Assembly (NCBI GenBank): GCA_021613335.1
Contig: JAJTWR010000086.1
Span: 186,001-250,000 of the forward strand
Direction: 5' to 3'
DNA from: Whitmania pigra
Lineage: Eukaryota > Annelida > Clitellata > Hirudinida > Haemopidae
DNA: 64,000 bases
In this document: positions 38,292 through 47,964 of the stretch, in pieces
Layout of the letters: each line of letters starts with the position of its first letter
Numbering within the stretch: the stretch's first letter is position 1
Translations under genes and position numbers: made by a program
The notes under the pieces: generated by a model
What the model was told of the DNA's origin: nothing
Seen by the model: only the letters and a program-made list of their open reading frames with translations
The model's database searches: none

Positions 38292-39129
38292 TCTTTGGGA
38301 AGAATTTAAACGAAAATTTTTTAAATCAGCCAATCCGGCCATGATTTATATAGGCATTAATATATGCGTGTTTGCGGTAACGGGCATATTTTACCTCCTT
38401 AGCCTTTTTATGAAAAACCCGGGGCTTACAAACGCCTTTTTTAATCAATATTTCGCTTTCCCCGCTGATTTGCTGCAACTGCCTTTTCGTTTCTACGCGT
38501 TAATAACCTATGCTTTTATTCATGTCGATATTTTTCTTTTTCTTTTCAATATGCTTTGGCTTTTTTGGATGGGGCAGATTTTTATGGATTTTCTAAAACC
38601 AAGACAATTTCACGCGGTTTACTGGGGAGGGGCGGTATCAGGCGCTTTGTTTTTTGCATTGATGTTTAATCTGATACCGGCATTTCTGCCGATGGCAGGT
38701 TTAGCTGTTTTAACAGGCTCTTCGGCTGCGGTTATGGCTGTATTTGCGGCCGTGGTAACGCTGGTTCCCAATTACAGCATCGGTTTGTTGTTTATCGGCC
38801 AAATCAGATTAAAATGGCTGTTGTTAATCTACGTCTTTCTGTTTATGGCAGCGCAAACCCCCTTTCAAACAAGCATAAGTTTGTCGCATTTTGGAGGCAT
38901 TTTATTTGGTTTTGTCTTTATTAAACTTTTACAAAACGGAACGGATTTAAGCCTCTTGTTTAAATCTAAACCCAAGTTAAAGATAATAAAGAATCGCCGG
39001 ACAAATAAAAAAACAACTTTTGCAAACCAAGCGGAGATAGACCGTATTTTAGATAAAATTTCTAAATCAGGTTATCAAAAATTAACTGCCAAAGAGAAAA
39101 AAACGTTGTTTGACGCTAATAAAAATTGA
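38284..39129 (+). CDS. Rhomboid-family intramembrane serine protease 2
   Basis: This 281-residue second rhomboid is more diverged. The active serine is in TGSSAAVMAVF and the His is in SLSHFGGILFGF. The helix 2 motif reads FIHVDIFLFLFNMLW, where the first His of the oxyanion site is kept. A basic cytoplasmic tail (about 225-281, ending LTAKEKKTLFDANKN) is typical of this second member. It overlaps the first rhomboid by eight bases and the next gene by one base. Confidence 0.9.
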   Translation: MNDLWEEFKRKFFKSANPAMIYIGINICVFAVTGIFYLLSLFMKNPGLTNAFFNQYFAFPADLLQLPFRFYALITYAFIHVDIFLFLFNMLWLFWMGQIFMDFLKPRQFHAVYWGGAVSGALFFALMFNLIPAFLPMAGLAVLTGSSAAVMAVFAAVVTLVPNYSIGLLFIGQIRLKWLLLIYVFLFMAAQTPFQTSISLSHFGGILFGFVFIKLLQNGTDLSLLFKSKPKLKIIKNRRTNKKTTFANQAEIDRILDKISKSGYQKLTAKEKKTLFDANKN

Positions 39130-40247
39130 TGCAAAAACTTAAACTCAGTTTTTTCGACAAGATTGTGTTATTAGGAGCCGTCGTATTTTCCATAGGATTA
39201 CTTTTGAGCGGTTGGGCCTCTCATTTCGACCCCCGCGAATATATTTATATTTCCTTTTTAGGGCTGGCTTACCCGTTTTTGTTGATGGGTAATTTGGCTT
39301 TGCTGCTATATTGGATTTTTCGCGCAAAGTGGGGGATTGGTTTTGCAACCCTTGTTTTTGTTGCTTTGGGTTGGCCCTCGCTTAAAGCCACTTATAATAT
39401 TAATTTTTTTGGAAATGAAGGCGATAACCGCAAAAGTAAAGAGGAATATTTACGATTGATGACTTACAACGTTCATCAGTTTAAACTTTTCGGCTACGAT
39501 AACGACAAGTATACAAAGAATAAAATTTTAAAAGTTATTGCCAGCCAACGTCCTGATGTGGTTTGTTTTCAAGAATTTTATACAAGATACAAAGGTAATT
39601 TCGATATCGCAGACAGCATCAAAAAAAAACTAAATCTCTATTATTATTATTTTGAACCTTCAGCAAAAAATGATTACGAGGCCTATGGTTTGGCTATCTT
39701 TTCCAGATATCCGATTAAAAATAAAGGGCTTATTCTTTTTAACGACAGCTTAAGAGGTAACGAAAGCATTTTTGCGGATATTATGGTTAAAGGCAAGTTA
39801 TTGCGGGTGTATAATGTCCATTTTCAATCTATTTCTTTTGAAAAACAAGATTACGATTATATAGATCGAATGGCGCACAAAAAAAAGCCTGAATTTAAAT
39901 CTTCCAAAAGAATTGTATCTATGATAAAGTATGCCTTTGAGAAACGGGCTGAGCAAGTAGATATAATGAAAGAAAAATTGCAAAACACCGCCATGCCTTA
40001 TATTATTGCCGGGGATTTTAATGATACTCCGGGCTCTTATACTGTGGCGCAAATTACCAAAGGTCTTCGTAACGCCTTTATAGAGAAAGGCCGGGGTTTT
40101 GGAAAAACATACAATGGTAAATTTCCCAATTTTCAGATCGATTATATTGCATGTACCGCGCAGTTGGAAGTTGTAAATTATTATATCAACGCGGCAAAAC
40201 TTTCTGACCATTTTCCCGTGCGCAGCGATTTAAAAATGAATTTTTAA
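39129..40247 (+). CDS. Endonuclease/exonuclease/phosphatase-family membrane protein
   Basis: I chose the ATG at 39129 (sharing one base with the preceding TGA) over the upstream TTG. Three membrane helices fill about residues 10-90. The EEP domain follows with LMTYNVHQFKLFG, VVCFQEFYT (catalytic Glu), IIAGDFNDTPGS and the closing SDHFPVRSDL (catalytic Asp and His). All metal-site residues are present. The helices put the domain at the periplasmic face or anchored inside. The substrate is unknown; it could be a phosphodiester or phospholipid. Confidence 0.88.
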   Translation: MQKLKLSFFDKIVLLGAVVFSIGLLLSGWASHFDPREYIYISFLGLAYPFLLMGNLALLLYWIFRAKWGIGFATLVFVALGWPSLKATYNINFFGNEGDNRKSKEEYLRLMTYNVHQFKLFGYDNDKYTKNKILKVIASQRPDVVCFQEFYTRYKGNFDIADSIKKKLNLYYYYFEPSAKNDYEAYGLAIFSRYPIKNKGLILFNDSLRGNESIFADIMVKGKLLRVYNVHFQSISFEKQDYDYIDRMAHKKKPEFKSSKRIVSMIKYAFEKRAEQVDIMKEKLQNTAMPYIIAGDFNDTPGSYTVAQITKGLRNAFIEKGRGFGKTYNGKFPNFQIDYIACTAQLEVVNYYINAAKLSDHFPVRSDLKMNF

Positions 40248-40336
40248 ATTCATCATGCGGTCTTGAAATTTTATCATTTGAAAGCCCAAATCGCATTTAG
40301 GGAAGGTAAGAACCTAAATATGCCGGCCAAATTTGT

Positions 40337-40344
40337 TATTTTTG
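40337..40344 (+). promoter_or_regulatory. -7 element of cysS, next to the start codon
   Basis: TATTTTTG ends five bases before the ATG at 40350. It supports that start and suggests a leaderless transcript. Confidence 0.5.
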
Positions 40345-40349
40345 CCCCT

Positions 40350-41810
40350 ATGACACAACCCTTAAAGCTATACAACTCCCTTACCCGTAAAAAAGAAATT
40401 TTTGAACCGCTTAATGCGCCATATGTGGGTATGTATGTTTGCGGGCCAACGGTTTATAGCGATGTGCATTTGGGTAACTGTCGTACTTTTATTTCCTACG
40501 ATTTAATTTTTCGCTATCTAAAATACAGCGGTTATCGGGTGCGCTATGTACGTAATATTACCGATGCCGGTCACTTAGAAGGGGATAGAGATGAAGGCGA
40601 TGATAAATTTGCAAAGCAAGCTAAACTGGAACAGTTAGAACCGATGGAGGTCGTGCAAAAATACACCTTGGGTTTTCACGATGTATTGAGCTTGTTTAAC
40701 GCTTTGCCGCCCAGCATAGAGCCTAGGGCTACAGGCCATATCATTGAGCAAATAGAAATGATAAAAGCCATTATAGCTAACGGTTATGCCTACCAGGTAG
40801 ACGGCTCCATTTATTTTGATGTGGAAAAATACAGCAAAAAATATAATTATGCCATTCTTACCAACCGTAATTTAGAGGAGATGTTTAGCAATACCCGAGA
40901 GCTAAGCGGACAAAACGATAAACGCGGAAGATTAGATTTTGCGCTTTGGATAAAAGCCAAACCGGAAACGTTAATGCAATGGCCGTCGCCTTGGGGAATG
41001 GGTTTTCCGGGCTGGCATATCGAATGTTCAGCCATGAGCGTAAAGTATTTGGGTAATCAATTTGATATTCATGGCGGAGGCATGGATTTGGCCGCAACCC
41101 ATCATACCAATGAGATTGCACAGTCTGAGGCTTATTGTAAACAGCAGCCTGCAAAATATTGGACGCATACCAACATGCTTACGGTAAATGGCGCAAGAAT
41201 GTCTAAATCGGCCGGAAACGGTTTTTTGCCTGTCGAGCTTTTTACCGGGAACCACCCTTTGCTTAAAAAAGGCTATAGCCCCATGACGGTGAAATTTTTT
41301 ATGCTTCAGGCGCATTATAGAAGTACTTTAGATTTCAGTAACGATGCGCTGGACGCAGCCGAAAAAGGATTTAAACGTTTAATGAACGCGGTAAATCTGT
41401 TGCCAAAACTGAAGGCCGATGCAAACGGCCAGGTTGTTGTTGAACCGCTTCGCCAACAATGTATAAATGCCATAAACGATGATTTTAATAGCCCGGCTGC
41501 AATTGCAGAACTGTTTGAAGGCGTTCGTATCATCAATAGCGTGCATGAAGGTATTTTAAAAATCAATGCCGCCGAACTGGAAAAATTACAAATATTGTTT
41601 AACGATTTTGTTTTCGAAATTTTTGGGCTGCAAAATGAAACAACCGGCAATATGGAAACAAACGCCATTTTAGATATGGTTATCGCTTTGCGTAAAGAGG
41701 CCAAAGAAAATAAAGATTATGCCGCCTCTGATAAAATTAGAATTGCTTTAGAACAAATCGGCATACAATTAAAAGACAGTAAAGAAGGCACAAGCTGGAC
41801 GAAAATTTAA
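40350..41810 (+). CDS. cysS: Cysteinyl-tRNA synthetase
   Basis: The frame is open from 40263, but MTQPLKLYNSLTRKKEIFEP at 40350 is the family start and has a promoter box just before it. The HIGH-like motif is TVYSDVHLGN and the KMSKS motif is ARMSKSAGN. Zinc ligands are in MYVCGPTVY and HIECSAMS, with the later His in GGMDLAATHHTNE. The 486-residue length is normal. It charges tRNA-Cys. The M28-type gene follows after 13 bases and is probably cotranscribed. Confidence 0.95.
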   Translation: MTQPLKLYNSLTRKKEIFEPLNAPYVGMYVCGPTVYSDVHLGNCRTFISYDLIFRYLKYSGYRVRYVRNITDAGHLEGDRDEGDDKFAKQAKLEQLEPMEVVQKYTLGFHDVLSLFNALPPSIEPRATGHIIEQIEMIKAIIANGYAYQVDGSIYFDVEKYSKKYNYAILTNRNLEEMFSNTRELSGQNDKRGRLDFALWIKAKPETLMQWPSPWGMGFPGWHIECSAMSVKYLGNQFDIHGGGMDLAATHHTNEIAQSEAYCKQQPAKYWTHTNMLTVNGARMSKSAGNGFLPVELFTGNHPLLKKGYSPMTVKFFMLQAHYRSTLDFSNDALDAAEKGFKRLMNAVNLLPKLKADANGQVVVEPLRQQCINAINDDFNSPAAIAELFEGVRIINSVHEGILKINAAELEKLQILFNDFVFEIFGLQNETTGNMETNAILDMVIALRKEAKENKDYAASDKIRIALEQIGIQLKDSKEGTSWTKI

Positions 41811-41823
41811 GACAAAACAAAAT

Positions 41824-42801
41824 ATGAACAGAAGTTTTTTTGGAGCGGCATTGTTTGCAGCCGTTATTTTTGTTGATTGCGGCTCAAGCAATAAAAACAA
41901 AGAGGAAAACTTGGCAGAAGTAAAATTGGTTTCGCCCGATTTTAATGCCGATAGCGCTTATGCATTTGTTAAAGCGCAGGTAGATTTTGGGCCGCGTATT
42001 CCTTCTACTGCCGCCCACGCCAAATGCGTAGCGTATGTAGAGACCAAATTTAAAAGCTATGGCGCAACGGTTTTCATACAAAGCGCAAAAATGCAAACCT
42101 ATGATGGTAAAAACCATACGTTAAAAAATATTATAGCCGCATTTAATCCTGATAAGAAAAAAAGAGTTTTGGTTAGCGCTCATTACGATGCCCGTCCTTT
42201 TTCAGATCAAGATCCGGATACAACCAAGCGTAACAAACCGTTTGATGCGGCAAATGACGGAGGAAGCGGGGTAGGGGTTATTTTAGAAATGGCGCGCCAA
42301 ATATGGCAAAAGCAGCCAAACGTAGGCGTAGATTTTATTTTATGGGATATTGAAGATTACGGGAAAAGTAACGACCCAACTGAAAACGAAACCACTTGGT
42401 GTTTAGGTTCTCAATATTGGGCAAAAAATCCGCCCGTAAAAGGCTATCAGCCTGTTTGGGCTGTTAATTTAGATATGGTTGGAGGCGCAAACGCGCAATT
42501 TACGCAAGACGAAGTATCCAGACAATATGCCCCCCAAGCGGTAAAAAAAATTTGGGATACAGGTATTGAGATCGGTTATTCGGCTTATTTTGTAAATAAA
42601 TCGTCTGCAAAAATAATTGACGACCATTTTTGGATAAATAAAGCAGGCATTCCCTGTGTCGATATTATCCATTATTCAGATGCGGCAGGATTTTATATTA
42701 ATTGGCATACGCAATCAGATAATTTGAAAAATATCGATAAAAATACCCTAAAGGCAGTTGGACAAACCGTTTTGGAGGTTATCTATAGAGAAGGCGGCTG
42801 A
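41824..42801 (+). CDS. M28-family peptidase / glutaminyl-peptide cyclotransferase-like lipoprotein
   Basis: This 325-residue exported protein ends its signal at FVDC (Cys20), a lipoprotein box with an unusual Asp before the Cys. The zinc fold shows SAHYDARP (His), AANDGGSGVGVILE (Asp), ILWDIEDYG (Glu/Asp), AVNLDMVGG and the final INWHTQSDN (His). Glutaminyl cyclases share this fold and the WHT...DN ending. I favour a cyclase, which forms pyroglutamate at the N terminus of exported proteins, over an aminopeptidase. Confidence 0.85.
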   Translation: MNRSFFGAALFAAVIFVDCGSSNKNKEENLAEVKLVSPDFNADSAYAFVKAQVDFGPRIPSTAAHAKCVAYVETKFKSYGATVFIQSAKMQTYDGKNHTLKNIIAAFNPDKKKRVLVSAHYDARPFSDQDPDTTKRNKPFDAANDGGSGVGVILEMARQIWQKQPNVGVDFILWDIEDYGKSNDPTENETTWCLGSQYWAKNPPVKGYQPVWAVNLDMVGGANAQFTQDEVSRQYAPQAVKKIWDTGIEIGYSAYFVNKSSAKIIDDHFWINKAGIPCVDIIHYSDAAGFYINWHTQSDNLKNIDKNTLKAVGQTVLEVIYREGG

Positions 42802-42886
42802 TAATGTTTAATTGTTAATTTTTTTTTTAACTTAACAGGATCACAAATTCTATCTTGGTTGCAATTAATTACTACAATACTACAAA

Positions 42887-43750
42887 ATGAATAACCTAAA
42901 ATTATCAATCCTAAGTTTAGCAGTTGCCGCAAGTTTTACTGTTAAAGCGCAAAAATCTGATGGTACTGCCAAATCTTTATTAAAAGCAGAAAAAGAGTTT
43001 ATTGCGAGCGCCAAAAATGGGATTAACCAGGCTTTTATAAAATTTGCTTCAGATCGGGCCATTGTGTTTAGGCCAAATCCGATAGATGTAAAAACTTATT
43101 ATGATACCGTTAAAAACATAAAAGGGCTTAGCTATACGCCAAACTATGCCAAAGTTTCTAAAAGCGGCGATTGGGGGGTTGTTTCCGGTTTGTTTAAACT
43201 CTCTGACGACCCGATATCTTACGGGCATTACCTTACTGTTTGGAAAACAAAAGAAGGTAAATGGGAATACGTACTTAATATTAATGTCGAAACCAACAAG
43301 CCTTTAAAAAATGAAAAAGCTGAAATTATAGAGCCAAAAGGCGATTTTAAATTTCGGTTAAGAATCGATGAAAAGGATATAAAAGCGCGTAGAGATGTAA
43401 TTTTAACAAATGAAAGAACTTTGAACACCTTGTTTAAAACTTATGGTCCAAATGCTTTCTTCGGGTTTTTAAGTAAAAATTCTCGGTTAATGTTTCCGGG
43501 AACAGAAATTATTGTAGGAAAAAATAACGTTCAGGCATTTAATAACCGGATGATTGAAAAAATTAACCTAAGGCCTGTAGGCGCTGACAGAGCTTTAGGC
43601 GATGATTTGGCTTATACCTATGGCTTGGCTACCATTGATTATAAAGGCATGGATCTTCGTGAAAGTTTTAACTATGTGTATGTTTGGGAGCGTCAGGCAG
43701 ACGGAGAATGGAACATCATTTCTCAAATTTATTCTGTGGCAGAAAGGTAA
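42887..43750 (+). CDS. Secreted protein with two NTF2/SnoaL-like (DUF4440-type) domains
   Basis: This 287-residue protein has a signal peptide ending at VKAQ (about residue 22). Residues 30-140 and 165-285 are two copies of a cone-shaped NTF2-like fold, each closing with a 'W..KxxGxWxYVLNI' or 'VWERQADGEWNIISQIY' strand. The family is often a bare scaffold or a small-molecule binder. No catalytic residues can be named. It is probably a single-gene unit. Confidence 0.75.
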   Translation: MNNLKLSILSLAVAASFTVKAQKSDGTAKSLLKAEKEFIASAKNGINQAFIKFASDRAIVFRPNPIDVKTYYDTVKNIKGLSYTPNYAKVSKSGDWGVVSGLFKLSDDPISYGHYLTVWKTKEGKWEYVLNINVETNKPLKNEKAEIIEPKGDFKFRLRIDEKDIKARRDVILTNERTLNTLFKTYGPNAFFGFLSKNSRLMFPGTEIIVGKNNVQAFNNRMIEKINLRPVGADRALGDDLAYTYGLATIDYKGMDLRESFNYVYVWERQADGEWNIISQIYSVAER

Positions 43751-44296
43751 TTTATTGTGACTAATTGATAGAATTTAAGGCCGGTAAAATAGCTCTTTTG
43801 TTTCTTGTTTTCTAACTTGTTTATTGTTGTTTGGTTTAAATTGCTTATGACAAATTATCGCCTTTTTTATTCTTAACCCTATCACACAAAAGGCGGATAA
43901 GCTAAAAAAGAGGCCCTTGTTTTGACTTTTTAAAAGGAACCAAATAATTTTTTCCCGCTCAGCTTCTAATGCTGCATCTAAAAGGATTTTGAAACCTAAG
44001 TTCGATTAATATTAAGGTAAAAACATGTAATCAAAGCGGGATATTTGTATGTTTAATTTTATGAATATCGTTTGCAACACTCGTCTTGTACCCAAAAAAC
44101 CAATATCATTTTCTTGGGGGTTTGTTGTTCCTGCTAAAACGATTTCATACTTTTACGATAATATTCTACTCGTTTTTCTATCAGGGGTTTTGGGAGCAAT
44201 AATAATTATTATATTGCTAGCATCTCTTTATAATACAACAGAATTTATTGAATTGTAAATATCATTACCGCATATATGAGGAAGGAGAAGCAGACC
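43751..44296. other. Gap with a small possible gene
   Basis: CGCCTTTT at 43859-43866 and AAAAGGCG at 43888-43895 form an 8-bp stem with a 21-base loop but no T run on either side. A 69-codon frame sits at 44049-44258 and is listed separately. The rest shows nothing I can identify. Confidence 0.35.
44049..44258 (+). CDS. Possible small single-helix membrane protein
   Basis: This 69-residue frame has a strong hydrophobic helix at about 40-60 (ILLVFLSGVLGAIIIIILLA). No family is recognised. It may be a real small protein or a chance frame; there is no clear promoter. Confidence 0.3.
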   Translation: MFNFMNIVCNTRLVPKKPISFSWGFVVPAKTISYFYDNILLVFLSGVLGAIIIIILLASLYNTTEFIEL

Positions 44297-45384
44297 TTAC
44301 AACTTTTTGTCAAGTTTAATATCATCATTATTTATTTGCTTGGTCTTTCTTCTGACATCTTTGACCCTCCCAAAACTATAATTGTATCCTAAAGCTAATG
44401 ATCTCCCGAAATAGTATGTAGTTCCTTGTGAAGAAAAATATCTAGTAGAACTACTAATTTTTTCAACTATTTTATTCACGATAGGGTTAGTGAACTGAAG
44501 GCTGAAACCAGATTTTTTATAGTTGTACCTTATATTCATTCCATAAAAATAGAATTTCCGTACTTTGTTTGTAATGTAATAGGATTATCAAGATAATTAG
44601 CAAAGAATTCAAAACTTAAAGCAGATAAAGGAGTATATCCGAACCCCATATTTACGGTTTTAACAAACCCCTTGTTGCTTTGAAAGTCTGCTCCAGAAAT
44701 AGAAAATATAGCTAAGCTACCAGACGAAAATAGGTCTAATTTTTCGGGAATAAGCGATGTCCTAATAATTGTACGAAAACCTTGCAGAATTTGATTGTGC
44801 AAAATTGCCGTAAATTGTTTTACGCATTGCAAGGTTGTCCGATATGGTTTGACTGCTGATTAAGTTTTTACCGTGTTTACAGGTAGCAGAAAGAGAAACA
44901 CTAGTCCTTCTAACGGCTAAGTTGTAACTCAAATCAACAATATCTGACACTTCATTTCGTAAAAATGGATTTCCAACATTAGTTGCATACGGCGTTTCTA
45001 AATTAACAAAGGGATTCAAGACTGAAAAACTTGGACGACTTAACGTTCTTTTATAGCTAAAAGTTAAATTATTTAACTTATCTGCATTATAAGAAGCCAG
45101 TACATTTGGCAATAAATTGAAAAGGTCATTTTTTGAATCAGAAAATTTATTCCGAGTCTCGTACCGAGTCTCAAAAAAAATTGCCTATGACTCTATAGGT
45201 AGATAAATATTCTGCGAATATGTGCTTATGGTGTTTTATATTAGTATTAGATATACCGTTAAACGTTGGTAAAAAATTATAATTACGTATTAATCCTTTC
45301 AACCCAATTTCAGTCTGAAACTTTTCAAATAAGCGAAATTCGTAGTCCAATCCCGATGTAAACTCGTTCTTTATAGTTTTATTA
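44297..45384 (-). pseudogene. Back half of a TonB-dependent outer-membrane receptor (PF14905 type), degraded
   Basis: Several frames on the minus strand together read as the barrel of an outer-membrane beta-barrel family protein. About 45384-45170 gives GLDYEFRLFEKFQTEIGLKG. 45112-44762 gives FSYKRTLSRPSFSVLNPFVN and ATNVGNPFLRNEVSDIVDLS. 44832-44536 gives VNMGFGYTPLSALSFEFFAN. 44539-44297 gives the usual C-terminal strand (GRSLALGYNYSFGRVKDVRR) and a normal stop. At least three frame breaks separate these parts. The plug and N-terminal domains are absent. Confidence 0.75.
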
Positions 45385-45621
45385 TCAGTAATTAGTGGCT
45401 GTGTGGATTGAAAAATAACTATTCCTGTTCGTTTCAGCTTTTTGCTTTCTTGATTTCAGCTTCAAATAAGCGCTTATTGAGAGAAGAATTGTCGTCAAGG
45501 CTAAAACATAAGGCACATATTTTTCTGATAGAAAACTTGTGCTTGTTTTAGAAACCTGCGATAAAACAACAAATAATAATCCGAAGAAGCCTAAAATATG
45601 TGTTGATTGTTGTAATTTCAT
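45385..45621 (-). CDS. Possible two-helix small membrane protein
   Basis: This 78-residue frame starts ATG (MKLQQSTHILGFFGLLFVVL) and has hydrophobic stretches at about 9-22 and 35-52, then a basic K/R segment. It overlaps the end of the broken lipoprotein frame upstream and runs into the receptor pseudogene. No family is recognised. It could be a real gene whose end was altered by the fusion. Confidence 0.35.
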   Translation of the reverse strand: MKLQQSTHILGFFGLLFVVLSQVSKTSTSFLSEKYVPYVLALTTILLSISAYLKLKSRKQKAETNRNSYFSIHTATNY

Positions 45622-45895
45622 ATTTATATACTTCTTTATCGTTTTCAGATAAAGTTTCTTGTTTCATCAGTTTTTTAATAGTTTGCACATCTTTTTTCTG
45701 ATTTAGGAATTTTGAGAAATCCTGCACATACCTGTTATAATCTTCATCTTTAGAAAGCAACTCAGAATTTTTTACGGTATTAGATACTGTATTATTTTGT
45801 TCTTGGTCAGGAGCGATGTTTTCTTCCTTATAACATCCAACAAGCAAGTAGAATTGCAAAAGAGAACAATACAACCAATAACGAGATAGATTTTA
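45548..45895 (-). pseudogene. Frameshifted small lipoprotein gene
   Basis: In one frame, from about 45895, a lipoprotein signal can be read (KIKSISLLVVLFSFAILLAC) that runs into a stop a few codons later. Its first codon is CTG where ATG is expected. The body, in the next frame, is polar and helical (YKEENIAPDQEQNNTV, then KFLNQKKDVQTIKKLMKQET). A single-base change near the lipobox would explain the break. No function can be named. Confidence 0.45.
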
Positions 45896-46107
45896 TTTTC
45901 AGGTTTAAATACAGATAAATATTAGTTTAATAGGCGTCTTCGAAAGCTCATATAGAAGCTTTTGAGATACAAGAATTAAAAAGACCTAGTTTTTGACAGC
46001 GTTATTTTTTAATTTTGAGAAAAGAAGATATCATGATTAGGCCATAGCCCTGAATACAGGTTGTTTTGTTGGTTTAATGCTTTTAGTTATTGGTTTATTT
46101 TATCTTA

Positions 46108-46971
46108 CTACTTACAATTGTAGCGGTATATCGCCGAAAACGATTCATCCTTCAGTTTTGGATCTTTTTTAACCAAGTTAAATTTAGTAATATTTCCTTT
46201 ATCATCTTTTTGATAGGCGTATTCGGTAATGAATTCCAAAGCGTAATACTTATCTAGCTGGGTTTCCAACTTTTCTATTTCACGAGAAGGTAAGTTTTTG
46301 GGTAGTTTACCAAAATACTTTATTAATACAGGATCTGTTTCATAGGGCATAGCTAGGAACAGGAAAGTAACAGGCCAAACATTTGTGCCATATTCGTAAG
46401 ACGTAGTTTTCGTAGAAGAAGAAACGATATTATTATTGAATGTTTGTTCTTTAATGCTTGTTATATTTCCATTTTGCCAAGTATAGGTATTTTTTTTAGC
46501 GACACCGCTAACTTTATCCTGAATTGTAATGTTGCTTAGATAACCATCGCTGGCGTATTGATAAGTAATATTCCATTTTGTATCGCCGTCGCTCTTTACT
46601 GCGGAAATAATTTTACCCGAATCGTCTAAACTATAAGTTGTTGTTTCTATGTCGTCGTCCTTAGAAGACTGTATTTTACGAACAATGCTCTGTTTTGAAT
46701 AAGTATAAGTATCAGTATCAGTATAGCTCTCGCGAACTCCTTTTTTAACTTCAAAGGATTTAGTTTCAGCTTTTACAAGATTTCCTTTATCATCATAGTT
46801 ATAAGTTATTGTTGCCTCGTCAGAACCGTCATCTTTTATAAGTTCGATTTTCGAAATTTGGCAATTTTGGTTAGCAGACTGGGGATCAACAGGTTGGGGG
46901 TCAACGTTTTTCTTTTTTTTGCAGGCCGTAAATAATACGGTAATCAATAATAAATAAATTATCTTTTTCAT
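46108..46971 (-). CDS. Lipoprotein with YD-like repeats, paralogue 1
   Basis: This 287-residue protein has a lipoprotein signal (MKKIIYLLLITVLFTACKKK), a P/N-rich linker, then a beta-rich body. The body has repeating 'YxYDDKGNLVKAE', 'YSLDDSGKIISAV' and 'YQYASDGYLSNITI' units, like DUF4595 or RHS/YD-type strands, and ends AYQKDDKGNITKFN and IYRYNC. The mature protein would sit on the outer membrane. The function is unknown. Paralogues are at 47146-47964 and 55570-56373. Confidence 0.75.
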   Translation of the reverse strand: MKKIIYLLLITVLFTACKKKKNVDPQPVDPQSANQNCQISKIELIKDDGSDEATITYNYDDKGNLVKAETKSFEVKKGVRESYTDTDTYTYSKQSIVRKIQSSKDDDIETTTYSLDDSGKIISAVKSDGDTKWNITYQYASDGYLSNITIQDKVSGVAKKNTYTWQNGNITSIKEQTFNNNIVSSSTKTTSYEYGTNVWPVTFLFLAMPYETDPVLIKYFGKLPKNLPSREIEKLETQLDKYYALEFITEYAYQKDDKGNITKFNLVKKDPKLKDESFSAIYRYNCK

Positions 46972-47145
46972 AATTGTTGGTTTTAGAGAGTTTAAATTCT
47001 AAGTATTTTCGTCGTTAATATCGTGTAAATGTACAAAAATTTATAAATTATTGTATAATTTATAAATTATAGAATTAGGCCATAGCCCTGAATACAGGTT
47101 GTTTTGTTGGTTTAATGCTTTTAGTTATTGGTTTATTTTATCTTA

Positions 47146-47964
47146 CTACTTACAATTGTAGCGGTATATCGCCGAAAACGATCTATCATTCAGTTTTGGC
47201 GCTTTAAAAACCGCGCTAATTTTAGTAACATTTCCTTTATCATCTTTTTGATAGGCGTATTCCGTAATGAAGACTTTCCAATTTTTTTCTATTGCACGAG
47301 AAGGTAAGTTTTTGGACGGTTTACCAAAATACTTTCTTAAAAAAGTTGATAAAGGATCTACTAAAAAATCTGTTTCATCGGGCTTAACGGGGAACGAGAA
47401 AGTAACAGGCCAAACATCTGTGCCATATTCGTAAGACGTAGTAGAAGAAAATAATATCATGATATTATTGAATATTTCTTTCATGCTTGTTAGATTTCCA
47501 TTTTGCCAAGTATAGGTATTTTTTATAGCGAAATCGTTAACTTTATCCTCCATTGTAATGTCGCTTAGATAACCATCGCTGGTGTATTGATAAGTAATAT
47601 TCCATTTTTTATAGCCGTCGCTCTGTACTGCGGAAATAATTTTACCTGAATCGTCTAAACTAAAAGTTGTTGTTTCTCTGCCAGTTGTTGTTTCTCTGCC
47701 GTTGTAATCAAAAGTTAGTTTTTGACAAGTAATGCTCTGTTTTGAATAAATATAAATATGGCTCTTGCGAACTCTTTTTTTATCTTCTTCAAAGATTTTA
47801 TTTTCAGCTTTTACAAGGGTTCCTTTATCATCATAGTTAAAAGTTGTTGTTTCATTGTTAGAACTATCATAGTTTTTTATAAGGTCGATTTTCGAAATTT
47901 GGCAATACTGTTTGCAGGCCGTAAATAATATAGTAATCAATAATAAATAAATTATCTTTTTCAT
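47146..47964 (-). CDS. Lipoprotein with YD-like repeats, paralogue 2
   Basis: At 272 residues it is clearly the sister of the preceding gene, with the same signal (MKKIIYLLLITILFTACKQ) and the same repeats and ending. It lacks the K/P/N-rich linker after the lipobox and carries small insertions (for example a doubled GRETTTGRETTT) and deletions. These suggest slippage and fast change. The frame remains open, so it is probably still made. Confidence 0.72.
   Translation of the reverse strand: MKKIIYLLLITILFTACKQYCQISKIDLIKNYDSSNNETTTFNYDDKGTLVKAENKIFEEDKKRVRKSHIYIYSKQSITCQKLTFDYNGRETTTGRETTTFSLDDSGKIISAVQSDGYKKWNITYQYTSDGYLSDITMEDKVNDFAIKNTYTWQNGNLTSMKEIFNNIMILFSSTTSYEYGTDVWPVTFSFPVKPDETDFLVDPLSTFLRKYFGKPSKNLPSRAIEKNWKVFITEYAYQKDDKGNVTKISAVFKAPKLNDRSFSAIYRYNCK

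Noticed and set aside
40263..40349. An upstream ATG for cysS
   Set aside because: The extra 29 residues do not resemble the family, and a promoter box sits directly before the ATG at 40350.
43859..43895. Terminator after the NTF2-type gene
   Set aside because: There is an 8-bp stem but a 21-base loop and no T run, so it was not called.
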